Part shown: positions 1 through 7,573 of the stretch, piece after piece
How the letters are laid out: each line of letters begins with the position of its first letter
Position numbering within the stretch: the first letter of the stretch is position 1
Assembly (NCBI RefSeq): GCF_025791835.1
Contig: NZ_JAOXLP010000029.1
Location: forward strand, 1-43,169
DNA from: Roseomonas xinghualingensis
GTDB taxonomy: Bacteria > Pseudomonadota > Alphaproteobacteria > Acetobacterales > Acetobacteraceae
DNA: 43,169 bases
Direction of reading: 5' to 3'
Program-made: the position numbers and the translations under genes
Notes under the pieces: model-generated
What the model was told of the DNA's origin: nothing
Databases searched by the model: none
The model's input: only the letters and a program-made list of their open reading frames with translations

Positions 1-357
1 GGCCGCGCGGCGCGAAAGCCCGCCCTCCACTGCCCTAACGACGCGGCTGCGAAGATCCTCCGATAAGGTCCGGCCCATCCATGCTGGCCTCCCTACCAGC
101 CATCAGGGTGAATCAGATCGTCGCCGCGTCGGGCAAGAATATTCGAATCATACCAACCGCCTTGGCGGATGACCGCTCAGGCTGGAATCCGAACCTTCGG
201 CGACTGGACCTGTTCCGCAAACGACCACTTGTGGAGCGGTAGCCCAGAGAGCTTTCGACCCTACGCCACCATAAACTCCTTACGGAAGGCGACGCTTCCG
301 CTTTAATGCGGGCGCGGCGGGGTGGTCCCGTTTTCAGGTCCAGGGTGGAGGCCCGAC
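1..357. other. Left-end stretch without a convincing gene
   Basis: No recognisable gene is seen here. The only open frame of note runs 81-242 on the plus strand (53 codons, beginning MLASLPAIRV). It has no clear ribosome binding site and no family I recognise, so I do not call it a gene. The stretch is less GC-rich than the neighbouring DNA around 130-150. It could be the non-coding edge of an accessory element, but nothing proves that. Confidence 0.4.
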
Positions 358-717
358 ATGAGCTACGAACTGGGTGCCTGGCAGGCCGAGCGGCAGAACC
401 ACGCGAACGCCATGACCGCCCTGAACCAGGCGAACGCCAACATACGGACGCTGAACCGGCTCGTGGAGGGCAAGAACGCCCGAATAGCGGAGCTGGAGGA
501 CGCCCTAGCCGTTGCCTTGGCTGATGCCGCCGGTGCCTTCGCGCAGTACGCTGCGTTCAAGGCCGAGCATGCAGCCAGCCCGCTGTTCGCCGACAGCGGC
601 CGCCGCTTCAAGGATGGTCGGGTGAAGAGCCGGATCAGGTTGATATTCGAGCGGGCCTTCGACGCCTCCCTGGCGGCGGCAGGCATAGCCAACCCGGCGG
701 CTCGCCGTAACGACTGA
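358..717 (+). CDS. Small hypothetical coiled-coil protein
   Basis: Encodes 119 residues. I chose the ATG at 358 because a good ribosome binding site (GGTGGAGG) lies just upstream at 344-351; the frame is open further upstream but without such a site. Residues about 5-50 are rich in Ala, Asn, Glu and Leu with heptad-like spacing (a stretch containing NANIRTLNRLVEGKNARIAE), which suggests a coiled coil. The C-terminal third is basic. There is no signal peptide or membrane segment. I do not recognise the family and assign no function. A strong hairpin terminator follows 25 bases after the stop, which supports a real, separately transcribed gene. Small proteins of this style are common on plasmids and prophages, but nothing else here confirms mobile origin. 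Confidence 0.55.
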   Translation: MSYELGAWQAERQNHANAMTALNQANANIRTLNRLVEGKNARIAELEDALAVALADAAGAFAQYAAFKAEHAASPLFADSGRRFKDGRVKSRIRLIFERAFDASLAAAGIANPAARRND

Positions 718-741
718 GCCGCCGGGATCCGCGGGGAAATG

Positions 742-775
742 AGAGGGGGGGCGGGTCCACACCCGCCCCCCCTCT
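742..775. terminator. Perfect 15-bp hairpin, probable bidirectional terminator
   Basis: The arms at 742-756 and 761-775 are exact reverse complements (15 bp, very GC-rich, with a run of seven G/C pairs) around the 4-base loop CCAC. On the plus strand it is followed by the T-rich GTTCTTGCT. It sits 25 bases after the coiled-coil gene and also just beyond the end of the minus-strand frame that stops at 799, so it could serve both. Confidence 0.75.
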
Positions 776-798
776 GTTCTTGCTCCCGCCCAGTCGCT

Positions 799-1167
799 CT
801 AGTCCGGGGCCCGGGATCTTCCGGTTTGGTTCCCCGCTGCCCCACCTCCCCCAGGGTTGCCGCTCGTCGTCCCTGGGGTCTTGCCGCCACCGCCGCCCTG
901 CTTGTCCACGGCGCCCTCGATGCCGGGCCTGCCGGAGGTGTTCCCCCCGCGGCCCATGCCCACGCCCGCGATCCGGCCAGCCGCTCCTTCGAAGCGGTTG
1001 ACCATGAGGCCCATGTTCGCCTGGGTGTGGCGATCCTCGTCCTGGTTCTCGGCGCTGGCGCCGAACCAGCGGGTTAGGCCGTGACGCCGTTCCCAAATCG
1101 TCCCCTCTGGGACAGAGGCGTGGCCCGAGCGGAGCGCCGCTCCCAGCGTCCCACACCCCCGTTCCAT
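799..1167 (-). CDS. Gly-rich hypothetical protein
   Basis: This is an open frame of 122 residues on the minus strand. An upstream GTG at 1203 is possible, but the ATG at 1167 has a GGAG seven bases ahead, so I prefer it. The N-terminal half is ordinary in composition. The C-terminal half is low-complexity and rich in Gly, Thr, Asn and Pro, and looks disordered. No domain, signal peptide or membrane segment is recognised. It ends close to the strong hairpin at 742-775, which would terminate it on this strand. Several other frames are open across this GC-rich stretch, so the call is tentative. Confidence 0.35.
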   Translation of the reverse strand: MERGCGTLGAALRSGHASVPEGTIWERRHGLTRWFGASAENQDEDRHTQANMGLMVNRFEGAAGRIAGVGMGRGGNTSGRPGIEGAVDKQGGGGGKTPGTTSGNPGGGGAAGNQTGRSRAPD

Positions 1168-1238
1168 GACGGGGCTCCGCTTAGGGCGGGACCGGTCATC
1201 CACCAGGGCTGTTGGTATCAGATCGCTCGGATCATGCT

Positions 1239-2024
1239 CTAGATGTCACCCAGTGTAGCCAGCAACTCCTCGTGCAGATGGCCATTGGATGCGATGCGGA
1301 TCTCTGAATCGTCCCCCGCGTCAGATCCGTCCAAGAGGGTGATCCTTCCCCCTGCCTGACGCAGTAGCGGCATGGCCGCGGCATGGGAGACAATGTCCGC
1401 CTTCAGCGACACGAAGGCATCGAGCTGCGCGTTGGCCACCAAGCACATCTCAAGTCCGCCTGACACGATGACCCGTACGCCCCGTGCGCATTCGCCAAGA
1501 CGTTGGATCGTGGCCGCGGTCCGCGCCACCTCCTCCGGATTGAAGTGGGAGGTCAGCACAACCGAGATGACCGCATCCGACAGGGAGCGGGTATCCGAGG
1601 TCCTGGCCCGCTTGCCATTCACCCAGGCGCCGGAGCCCTCGGCATAGGTTGCGGTCAGCCCTGCGGTAGGCGCATGAACGATCCCGACCCGCGTCTGCCC
1701 ACCACGCTGGTAAGCCATGGTAACGGAGAACCAGGGGAGTCCGGCGGCGTAGTTCACCGTGCCGTCCAGCGGATCGACGATCCAGCGCTCATCGGCGCCA
1801 TCGCCGATCGCCCCGGCCTCCTCCGACAGGATTGCAGCAGCGGGGGTGAGGCGGCGGATACCGTCCAGCACCACCCGCTCGGAGGCCAGATCGGCATCCG
1901 TTACCACGTCCCGCAATTCCTTCCGCGCGACATCCCGTGGGGCGGCCTGCATCCGCACGAGGGTTTCGGCCGCCTGCGCGGCGATGTCGGACACGCCGCG
2001 CAGGATATCGTCGTAGGATTGCAT
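1239..2024 (-). CDS. Inositol-monophosphatase-family phosphatase
   Basis: Encodes 261 residues, normal for the family (SuhB/HisN type Mg2+-dependent, Li+-sensitive phosphatases). The metal-binding motifs are visible: the acidic pair in LSEEAG, the signature WIVDPLDGTVNYAAG, and the third acidic site in KADIVSHAAA followed by RQAGGR. The protein should be cytoplasmic and hydrolyse a phosphate monoester such as inositol or another polyol phosphate; the exact substrate cannot be read from sequence. It is the last gene of the ABC-transporter operon, starting 15 bases after the binding-protein stop with GGGAGCG as ribosome binding site. With the phosphoesterase at the operon's head, this suggests the second step of a two-step dephosphorylation: diester to monoester, then monoester to free polyol. 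Family call is sure; pathway is inferred. Confidence 0.9.
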   Translation of the reverse strand: MQSYDDILRGVSDIAAQAAETLVRMQAAPRDVARKELRDVVTDADLASERVVLDGIRRLTPAAAILSEEAGAIGDGADERWIVDPLDGTVNYAAGLPWFSVTMAYQRGGQTRVGIVHAPTAGLTATYAEGSGAWVNGKRARTSDTRSLSDAVISVVLTSHFNPEEVARTAATIQRLGECARGVRVIVSGGLEMCLVANAQLDAFVSLKADIVSHAAAMPLLRQAGGRITLLDGSDAGDDSEIRIASNGHLHEELLATLGDI

Positions 2025-2039
2025 GGGCAGCGTCGCTCC

Positions 2040-3317
2040 CTAGCTCATCAGCGCCGTGGTTTCCTTGACCAGCCGCTCCAGCCCCGCATCCGGCGCCACC
2101 TCCCCGCGCATCACGCGGTTGATGATCTCCCGCTGCATGCGCCAGATCCGTACGGAATTGCCGCCCGGATAGCCCTGCCATGGCACTGACCGTTCCATCT
2201 GGCGCGTGATGGTACGGAAGTTAGGATTGGCATCATAGTAAGGCCCAAGGAAGTCTGACCCGACTGCCCGCAGGTTGGTGGGCAGATATCCGCTGGTCTC
2301 GACAACCAGCTTCTGCGCCTCGGGGCCCGTCATGTACTTCACGAACTCCCAGGCGGCCCGGCGCTTCGCGGCGTCCCTGCTCATGATGATCGCTGCATTG
2401 CCGCCGGTCGGGAGACCGCCCTTCGCCTTGTCGTCCACCGGGAAAGTGGCCGTACCCAGCGTGAAGCGACGGCCGATCAGGTCTGTCACCTGACGGAGCC
2501 GCGCCGGGGTGTCGAAGAAGATGCCGATCTGGCCGGCGATGAACTGCTGGCGCGACTGATCCCAGTCGATCAGCGGCATTCCCGCCTCAGCGACGAAGCG
2601 GCGCACATACCGCATCGCCCGCTGCCCCGCAGCATCGCCGAAGGCCACGGCAGTGCCGGCCTCGTTGAGCATGTTGCCGCCTCCCTGGTGAATCAGGGCG
2701 CGGAACAGCCAGTCATCCGGCCACTCATGGATGTTGTAGGCAAGTCCGGCCAGGTTTGGGCCACTCGCCTTGATCTTCGCAGCCAGGGCGATCACGCCAT
2801 CCCAGCTGTCGGGCATCTTCTCAGGGTCGCCGCCGGCCTGCCTGACCAGTTCCGCGTTGAAATACATCAGCGGCGTGGAGGCGTTCACCGCCATGCCGTA
2901 GAGCTTTCCGTCCACCCGGCCAAGATTAATGATCCGTGGGGAGTAGTTGGCCGCAACCCACTCTTTCGGCTCCGCGTCCAGTAGCGGGCCAAGATCCACG
3001 ATCTGCTGGCGCCGCAGCAGCGTGCGCACCAGTTCCGACTGCAGGTGGAAACCGGAATAGTAGACATCCGGAAGCTGATTGGTCACAGCCGCGCGCAGCA
3101 TCGACTGATGGCCGTCATCATAGGTCGGCGCCGGGGCGCGGAAGGTCACCTTGATGTCCGGGTGCAGCTTCATGAAGTCCGCCGCCACCGCTTCGTGGAA
3201 GCGTGCAAAGGCCGGAAAGCAGTACTGCACGTCGATCGTCGTCTGGGCCTGCGCGCGAGCCTGTGTAGCTGCCAGGCCCGCAAGCGCGGCGGACCCCAGG
3301 AATCGTCTCGTGTACAT
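2040..3317 (-). CDS. UgpB-like ABC transporter substrate-binding protein
   Basis: Encodes 425 residues of solute-binding protein family 1. I use the ATG at 3317: it gives a proper signal peptide (MYTRRFLGSAALAGLAATQA, cleavage near ARAQA) and has GGGAGA upstream; the longer frame adds an unlikely N-terminal extension. It resembles UgpB, the glycerol-3-phosphate/glycerophosphodiester receptor, in several places: the NASTPLMYFNAELVRQAGG region, SGYLPTNLRAV and PNFRTITRQM. It would bind ligand in the periplasm and deliver it to the two permeases encoded upstream. The gene sits between the MalG-type permease and the phosphatase in the same operon. Ligand is unproven; context with two phosphohydrolases favours a phosphodiester or polyol phosphate over a plain sugar. 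Confidence 0.88.
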   Translation of the reverse strand: MYTRRFLGSAALAGLAATQARAQAQTTIDVQYCFPAFARFHEAVAADFMKLHPDIKVTFRAPAPTYDDGHQSMLRAAVTNQLPDVYYSGFHLQSELVRTLLRRQQIVDLGPLLDAEPKEWVAANYSPRIINLGRVDGKLYGMAVNASTPLMYFNAELVRQAGGDPEKMPDSWDGVIALAAKIKASGPNLAGLAYNIHEWPDDWLFRALIHQGGGNMLNEAGTAVAFGDAAGQRAMRYVRRFVAEAGMPLIDWDQSRQQFIAGQIGIFFDTPARLRQVTDLIGRRFTLGTATFPVDDKAKGGLPTGGNAAIIMSRDAAKRRAAWEFVKYMTGPEAQKLVVETSGYLPTNLRAVGSDFLGPYYDANPNFRTITRQMERSVPWQGYPGGNSVRIWRMQREIINRVMRGEVAPDAGLERLVKETTALMS

Positions 3318-3337
3318 CGTCAGCGTCTCCCGTTGTT

Positions 3338-4171
3338 TTACTTCACACCGGTCATTGTCACCCCGGCGATGAACCACCGGCGCGCGAACAGGAAGATGAC
3401 AACCAGCGGTGCCGTCAGCATGGTCGCCGCAGCCATCAGGGCGCCGTAGTTCGAGCCCGTCTCCGCATCAGCGAAGAGCATCATGCCCAGCGGCGGCGTG
3501 GCCATGCCCCCATCGGTAATGACGATCAGCGGCCAGTAGAGGTCGTTCCAATGAGCCACGACCGAGAACACCGAGAAGGCCGCGATCGCGGGCCAGGCGC
3601 TCGGCGCGACGATGCGCCAGACAATCTCCATCTCTCCCATCCCATCCAGCCGCGCGGCCTGAATGATGTCGTCCGGGTAGGATTTGAAGAACTGCCGCAG
3701 CAGGAACACGGCAAAGGCCGAGAAGAGGAAGGGCAGCATCAGCGAGAGATAGGTGTTCAGTAATTCCATCTCCGCGAGCGCAATATAGAGCGGAAGCGCG
3801 GGGACCTGAACCGGAATGGCCAAGGCCAACAGCACCAGCACGAAAAGCAGGTTCCGCCCCGGAAAGCGCAGTTTGGCCAGCGCATAGGCACAGGGGATCG
3901 CGACCAGGAGCTGCACGACCAGGATACCGAGGCAGACGATCACGCCGTTGATGGCGAAACGGAGCAGAGGCGCCTGGGTGAGCGCGAAACTGTAGTTTTC
4001 TGCACCAAAGAAGCGGGTCGGAAGGAGGCGTAGCGTGGCGCTGAACACCTCCTCCGGCGGCTTGATGGAGGTGGCCAGCATCCAGACGAAGGGCAGCAGC
4101 ATGAAAGCTGCCCCAGCCATGAGCACCCCATGGATCAGGACCCGGGTGATGGCACGCTGCAGGCAGGGCAT
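3338..4171 (-). CDS. MalG/UgpE-like ABC permease
   Basis: Encodes 277 residues with six predicted membrane segments, beginning with the hydrophobic stretch around VLMAGAAFMLLPFVWM. The cytoplasmic EAA loop is visible (QAARLDGMGEMEIVWRIVAP), which docks onto the ATPase. This is the second permease of a CUT1-type carbohydrate importer. Its start overlaps the stop of the preceding permease (TGATG), and the binding-protein gene starts 20 bases after its stop, so the genes are probably translated in a coupled way. Substrate follows the binding protein and is inferred to be a phosphorylated polyol or phosphodiester. Confidence 0.9.
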   Translation of the reverse strand: MPCLQRAITRVLIHGVLMAGAAFMLLPFVWMLATSIKPPEEVFSATLRLLPTRFFGAENYSFALTQAPLLRFAINGVIVCLGILVVQLLVAIPCAYALAKLRFPGRNLLFVLVLLALAIPVQVPALPLYIALAEMELLNTYLSLMLPFLFSAFAVFLLRQFFKSYPDDIIQAARLDGMGEMEIVWRIVAPSAWPAIAAFSVFSVVAHWNDLYWPLIVITDGGMATPPLGMMLFADAETGSNYGALMAAATMLTAPLVVIFLFARRWFIAGVTMTGVK

Positions 4172-5064
4172 CAGTAATGCGTCCTGCGTTCGAGCACGAA
4201 GCTCTGGATGGCGGAGAACATCAGGATGAAGACCAGGAAGATGACGGTGAGCGCCGCCGCATAGCCCATATGGAAGTATTGGAATCCTTCCAGATAGACA
4301 TTGTAGAGCAGCACCTCCGAGGAACCCATCGGGCCGCCGCGTGTCATGACCGCGACCGTGTCGAAGATCTTGAAGGCGGTGATCGAGGTGGTGACCATCA
4401 CGAACATGGTCGTCGGCATCAGAAGCGGCCAGGTGATGGTCAGGAAGCGATCCAGCCCCGAGACGCAGCCATCCACCTCGGCGGCCTCATACAGGTCCTT
4501 GGAGATGGCGGAGAGTCCCGCCAGGAACAGCACCATATTGAAGCCGAGCAACTGCCAGATCCCCACCACAGCGAGAGTCGGCAGCGCCAGATGCGGCTCG
4601 CTGAGGAAAGCCACCTCATCGAAGCCCAGCAGACGCAGGAAGGCGTTCACCGGGCCCAGGCGTGGATGCAGCAGGAACTGCCACACCGTGGCCATGGCGA
4701 TCAGAGTTGATGTGACGGGAAGGAAGTAGATCACTTCGTAGAAGCCGCGGCTACGCCGCCGCCCATGGACCAGGATCGCGATCAAGAGGGCAAGGCCCAC
4801 AGCCCCGGGCAGCACGATCGCGACATAAAGCAGCGTATTCCCGAGCGACCGCCGGAACACCGGATCAGCCACGGCCTTCGCGAAGTTCGCCGTTCCGACG
4901 CTCTTCGTGTCCACCGCGCCCAGCTCGTAATTCGTGAAGCTCAGGCCCAGCAGCACCGCCAGCGGGATAAGGCTGGTGAGCATGAACAGCAGCATGGCCG
5001 GGGTCACGAAACCCAGCCCGGTCCAGCGCTCGATCCGCGCCTGTCGGAGCCGGAACGCACTCAT
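4171..5064 (-). CDS. MalF/UgpA-like ABC permease
   Basis: Encodes 297 residues, a typical UgpA length, with six predicted membrane helices. The first is the segment FVTPAMLLFMLTSLIPLAVL. An EAA-type loop lies in YEAAEVDGCVSGLDRFLTIT, ending with TWPLLMPTT. It pairs with the downstream permease to form the inner-membrane channel of the importer. The start ATG overlaps the TGA of the ATPase gene by four bases (ATGA) and its own stop overlaps the next start by one base. The family is clear. Confidence 0.9.
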   Translation of the reverse strand: MSAFRLRQARIERWTGLGFVTPAMLLFMLTSLIPLAVLLGLSFTNYELGAVDTKSVGTANFAKAVADPVFRRSLGNTLLYVAIVLPGAVGLALLIAILVHGRRRSRGFYEVIYFLPVTSTLIAMATVWQFLLHPRLGPVNAFLRLLGFDEVAFLSEPHLALPTLAVVGIWQLLGFNMVLFLAGLSAISKDLYEAAEVDGCVSGLDRFLTITWPLLMPTTMFVMVTTSITAFKIFDTVAVMTRGGPMGSSEVLLYNVYLEGFQYFHMGYAAALTVIFLVFILMFSAIQSFVLERRTHY

Positions 5065-6239
5065 GGCGTTGCGGCCTCCCGCTGCGCCGGATGAGCGGAG
5101 ATCGGCAGCACCTCGGCACGCTCGCCCTTCGCATCAAAAAGATGGATGGAGGCAATATCGTAGCCGAGAACCACTTCCTCTCCGACGGAGAGGCCCTTGA
5201 TGGAAGCGGCCCGGACAATCACGCCATGCCCAGGAAGCGCCAGGAGGTCGAAATGCAGCATGCATTCAGCCCCCAGATTCTCGATGCGGCGGAGCCTGGC
5301 GTTCAGCACGGCGCCATCTCGCGGACTTCCCGATGGAAGGAGATGAAGCGCCTCCGGCCGCAATCCGATGCTCGCCGCCGATCCGGGTGGAAGGCTGGTG
5401 TGGATCATGGCTGGGCTGCCAGGCAGCTCGACCATTCCCCCATCACCGATCCGCACCGGCAGGACGTTGATCGCAGGGCTGCCGATGAACTGCGCCACTT
5501 TGAGGTTGGATGGGCGCGCGTAAAGCTCCGCAGGGGTGCCGAGTTGCAGGATACGGCCGGCATCCATCATCGCGACCCGGTCGGACATGGTCATGGCCTC
5601 GACCTGATCATGGGTCACATAGATGAAGGTGGTTTTGAGGCGCTGATGAAGCTCCGTCAGTTCCGAGCGCATGTGAACCCGAAGCTTCGCATCGAGATTC
5701 GAGAGGGGCTCGTCCATCAGGAAGGCATTGGGATGCCTCACCATGGCGCGACCCAGCGCAACGCGCTGCCGCTGCCCACCCGAAAGTTGTGCGGGGCGGC
5801 GGTTGAGCAGCGGCTCGATCTGGAGCTGCGCCGCCACCGACTGCACCTCACGCCGGATTTCCGGCATGACCCGGCGGCGCCGCGCAGAGAACAGGCGCAG
5901 CAACGGCACCCGCTCCCACAATGACAGGCGCTGCATGGTCAACGGCAGCGCCATATTCGCGAAGACCGACATATGGGGATAGAGCGCGTAGCTCTGGAAG
6001 ACCATGGCAACGCGCCGCTCATGCGGGCGCAGATGGTCAACCGGCTCTCCGTTGATTCGGATCTGGCCACTCGTCTGCGGCTCCAACCCGGCGATGATCC
6101 GGATCAGCGTGGATTTCCCACAACCGGACGGGCCTACCAGTGTCAGGAATTCGCCATCGGCGATGTCCAGGTTGATCCCGGACAGCACCGTGGTGTCAGC
6201 GAATGATTTGCTAACGGACTCAAGTTCAACGCGCGCCAT
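5061..6239 (-). CDS. UgpC/MalK-like ABC ATPase with an inserted helical segment
   Basis: Encodes 392 residues. Visible motifs are Walker A GPSGCGKST (36-44), Q-loop Gln82, signature LSGGQ (152-156), Walker B with D-loop (173-183) and switch His210, followed by a C-terminal TOBE/MalK-type regulatory region. It powers the importer encoded downstream. The distance between the Q-loop and the LSGGQ motif is about 17 residues longer than in E. coli MalK. The extra stretch, around 101-125, is hydrophobic then strongly basic (SARRRR). It lies in the helical subdomain that contacts the permeases. The gene follows the phosphoesterase by 12 bases and overlaps the next gene by 4. Confidence 0.92.
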   Translation of the reverse strand: MARVELESVSKSFADTTVLSGINLDIADGEFLTLVGPSGCGKSTLIRIIAGLEPQTSGQIRINGEPVDHLRPHERRVAMVFQSYALYPHMSVFANMALPLTMQRLSLWERVPLLRLFSARRRRVMPEIRREVQSVAAQLQIEPLLNRRPAQLSGGQRQRVALGRAMVRHPNAFLMDEPLSNLDAKLRVHMRSELTELHQRLKTTFIYVTHDQVEAMTMSDRVAMMDAGRILQLGTPAELYARPSNLKVAQFIGSPAINVLPVRIGDGGMVELPGSPAMIHTSLPPGSAASIGLRPEALHLLPSGSPRDGAVLNARLRRIENLGAECMLHFDLLALPGHGVIVRAASIKGLSVGEEVVLGYDIASIHLFDAKGERAEVLPISAHPAQREAATP

Positions 6240-6251
6240 GGGGATTGATCG

Positions 6252-7082
6252 CTATGCCGTAGTTGCCTGAGGGGTCGGATAGACTTCGTGCACCACGTCG
6301 TCGATCCAGTATGTAGTCAATCCCGGCACCTCGGCCCTGGCGACCGAAACGTCCCTGCCATCGAACTCATAGATAACGGCGCCGAGCAAGGTTTCACCCG
6401 GCATCGGCGGCGCGAGGGATGGGCCGACCACGAATCCTGAGGAGCCGCCCCAGATGTAGCGGCGGCCTCCGATGATCGTATCATGGGACCGATGCAGATG
6501 CCCTGTGGCCACCAGGGCGACATCGTAGCGGCCGAAGAGTTCGAGAAGCTTCCTGCGCGGCTCCGGCTTCACGGACCAGTATCCGGTATCCGGCTCTTCC
6601 GGATGCTCGATCATCAGCGGGCGGTGGGTGAACACGGCCAGCCGACGGCCATCTGCCTCCGCCGCCATGCGCTGCAGCCACTCAAGCTGCTCCGCCTCTT
6701 GCTGGGTGCCGGAGCCGAACAACATCGAATCCAACCCGATGAGCCGCCAGTCCTCGATGTCCTGGCTCCACCAGTCCGGGCCGAAGTGCCTTCGCCAGCG
6801 CTCCACTCGCTCCTGATTTACGGGCTGCCATGGATGTCCCGCCTCACCCACATCGTGGTTACCCGGTACGGCGAGGACGGGCGCTGGCAGCTCAGCCAGC
6901 CGCGCCGCGCAGAAGCTCATATCCTCTTCCACATCGGCGCCATCCACGGTCACGTCACCCGTATGGATGATCAGATCCGCGTTCTGGGTCGCCAGCCAGT
7001 TCGCCAGTGGAAGCCAGTTCGCTTCAAAATGCGTCTTGGAAGGGCTGAGATGCGTATCGGAAATCTGGATAACGCGCCTCAT
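6252..7082 (-). CDS. Class III-type metallophosphoesterase (GpdQ/CpdA-like)
   Basis: Encodes 276 residues of the calcineurin-like superfamily. All the metal-binding motifs are present in order: DTH (ISDTHLSPSK), GD (HTGDVTVDG), GNHD (PGNHDVGE), a conserved His in FTHRPLM, and the GHLH motif (ATGHLHRSHD). This spacing is typical of class III cyclic-nucleotide phosphodiesterases and of the glycerophosphodiesterase GpdQ. No signal peptide is seen, so it should act in the cytoplasm. As first gene of the importer operon, the likely role is cleaving an imported phosphodiester to a phosphate monoester, which the terminal phosphatase then hydrolyses. That pathway is inferred; cAMP turnover is the main alternative. 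The start codon lacks a strong ribosome binding site and overlaps the stop of a possible upstream leader peptide. Confidence 0.88.
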   Translation of the reverse strand: MRRVIQISDTHLSPSKTHFEANWLPLANWLATQNADLIIHTGDVTVDGADVEEDMSFCAARLAELPAPVLAVPGNHDVGEAGHPWQPVNQERVERWRRHFGPDWWSQDIEDWRLIGLDSMLFGSGTQQEAEQLEWLQRMAAEADGRRLAVFTHRPLMIEHPEEPDTGYWSVKPEPRRKLLELFGRYDVALVATGHLHRSHDTIIGGRRYIWGGSSGFVVGPSLAPPMPGETLLGAVIYEFDGRDVSVARAEVPGLTTYWIDDVVHEVYPTPQATTA

Positions 7083-7156
7083 CGGGACACCCGCACGCCA
7101 TTCATCCAGCCTGTCGATCGGTTCCGCACATGCGTCTCCCAGCGGGTGCTTTTCAT
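7079..7156 (-). CDS. Possible 25-residue leader peptide
   Basis: A short minus-strand frame starts at ATG 7156, encodes 25 residues beginning MKSTRWETHV and stops in TGA that overlaps the ATG of the phosphoesterase (ATGA). The phosphoesterase itself has no obvious Shine-Dalgarno sequence, so translation could be coupled through this small frame. The peptide has two Trp and several Arg but no run that points to attenuation by a given amino acid. Its own ribosome binding site is weak. It may be chance. Confidence 0.3.
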   Translation of the reverse strand: MKSTRWETHVRNRSTGWMNGVRVSR

Positions 7157-7159
7157 TGT

Positions 7160-7200
7160 TTAACTAACCTAACATCTGGATAGGTAAAGTGACAATTGTA
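7160..7200 (-). promoter_or_regulatory. AT-rich promoter/operator region of the phosphodiester operon
   Basis: This AT-rich island lies just ahead of the operon. On the minus strand it contains TTGTCA (7190-7195), five of six matches to a -35 box, but only a poor -10 match 17-18 bases on. Small repeats are present: ACCTA (7167-7171) with TAGGT (7181-7185) as an inverted pair 9 bases apart, a tandem CTAAC at 7164-7173, and the palindrome ACAATTGT at 7192-7199. These could be a regulator site. I could not fit a convincing alphaproteobacterial Pho box. Confidence 0.35.
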
Positions 7201-7573
7201 TTTCACCCCACCGACTGGATACCCCCTCAGCCCGGTCCCATCATCCCACGGATCTCCCCTCCCCCTGCCCTGGCGGGCGGCGTGGCCGCCAGACCGGCCG
7301 ACTGCAGTGGGATGGGCGCATTGGTCAGCAAGGGCGATAGAGCGATTAGTGGGGCGCCCATCCTGGCATCCAGCACGGCCCGCCACCTCCTCCCTCCCTA
7401 GTACCGTAGCGATCGCTAGCGCGCCTGGCCGATGCAGGGCGGCGCCTGCAGCGGATGACCACCCCATCACTGCCCCATCTCAAGGGCAGCATCCCACCCA
7501 GTTGACAACGCAGGAACATTGCATGGGGGCTTTCCCATACCCAACGTTTCCACAACCCAACGCGAAACAAGCC
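7201..7573. other. Intergenic stretch without a recognised gene
   Basis: I see no convincing gene in this stretch. One long plus-strand frame crosses it, but the start of that frame shows no protein-family similarity. Recognisable homology begins only with the leuC remnant near 7574. It may hold the old promoter of that gene. Confidence 0.4.

Noticed and set aside
7160..7200. Pho box upstream of the phosphodiester operon
   Set aside because: Only one half-site (TTGTCAC) comes close to the alphaproteobacterial consensus; the second half at the right spacing does not match.
7196..7573. An N-terminal extension of the leuC remnant
   Set aside because: The frame is open, but the translated extension has no LeuC similarity; LeuC homology begins at about 7574.
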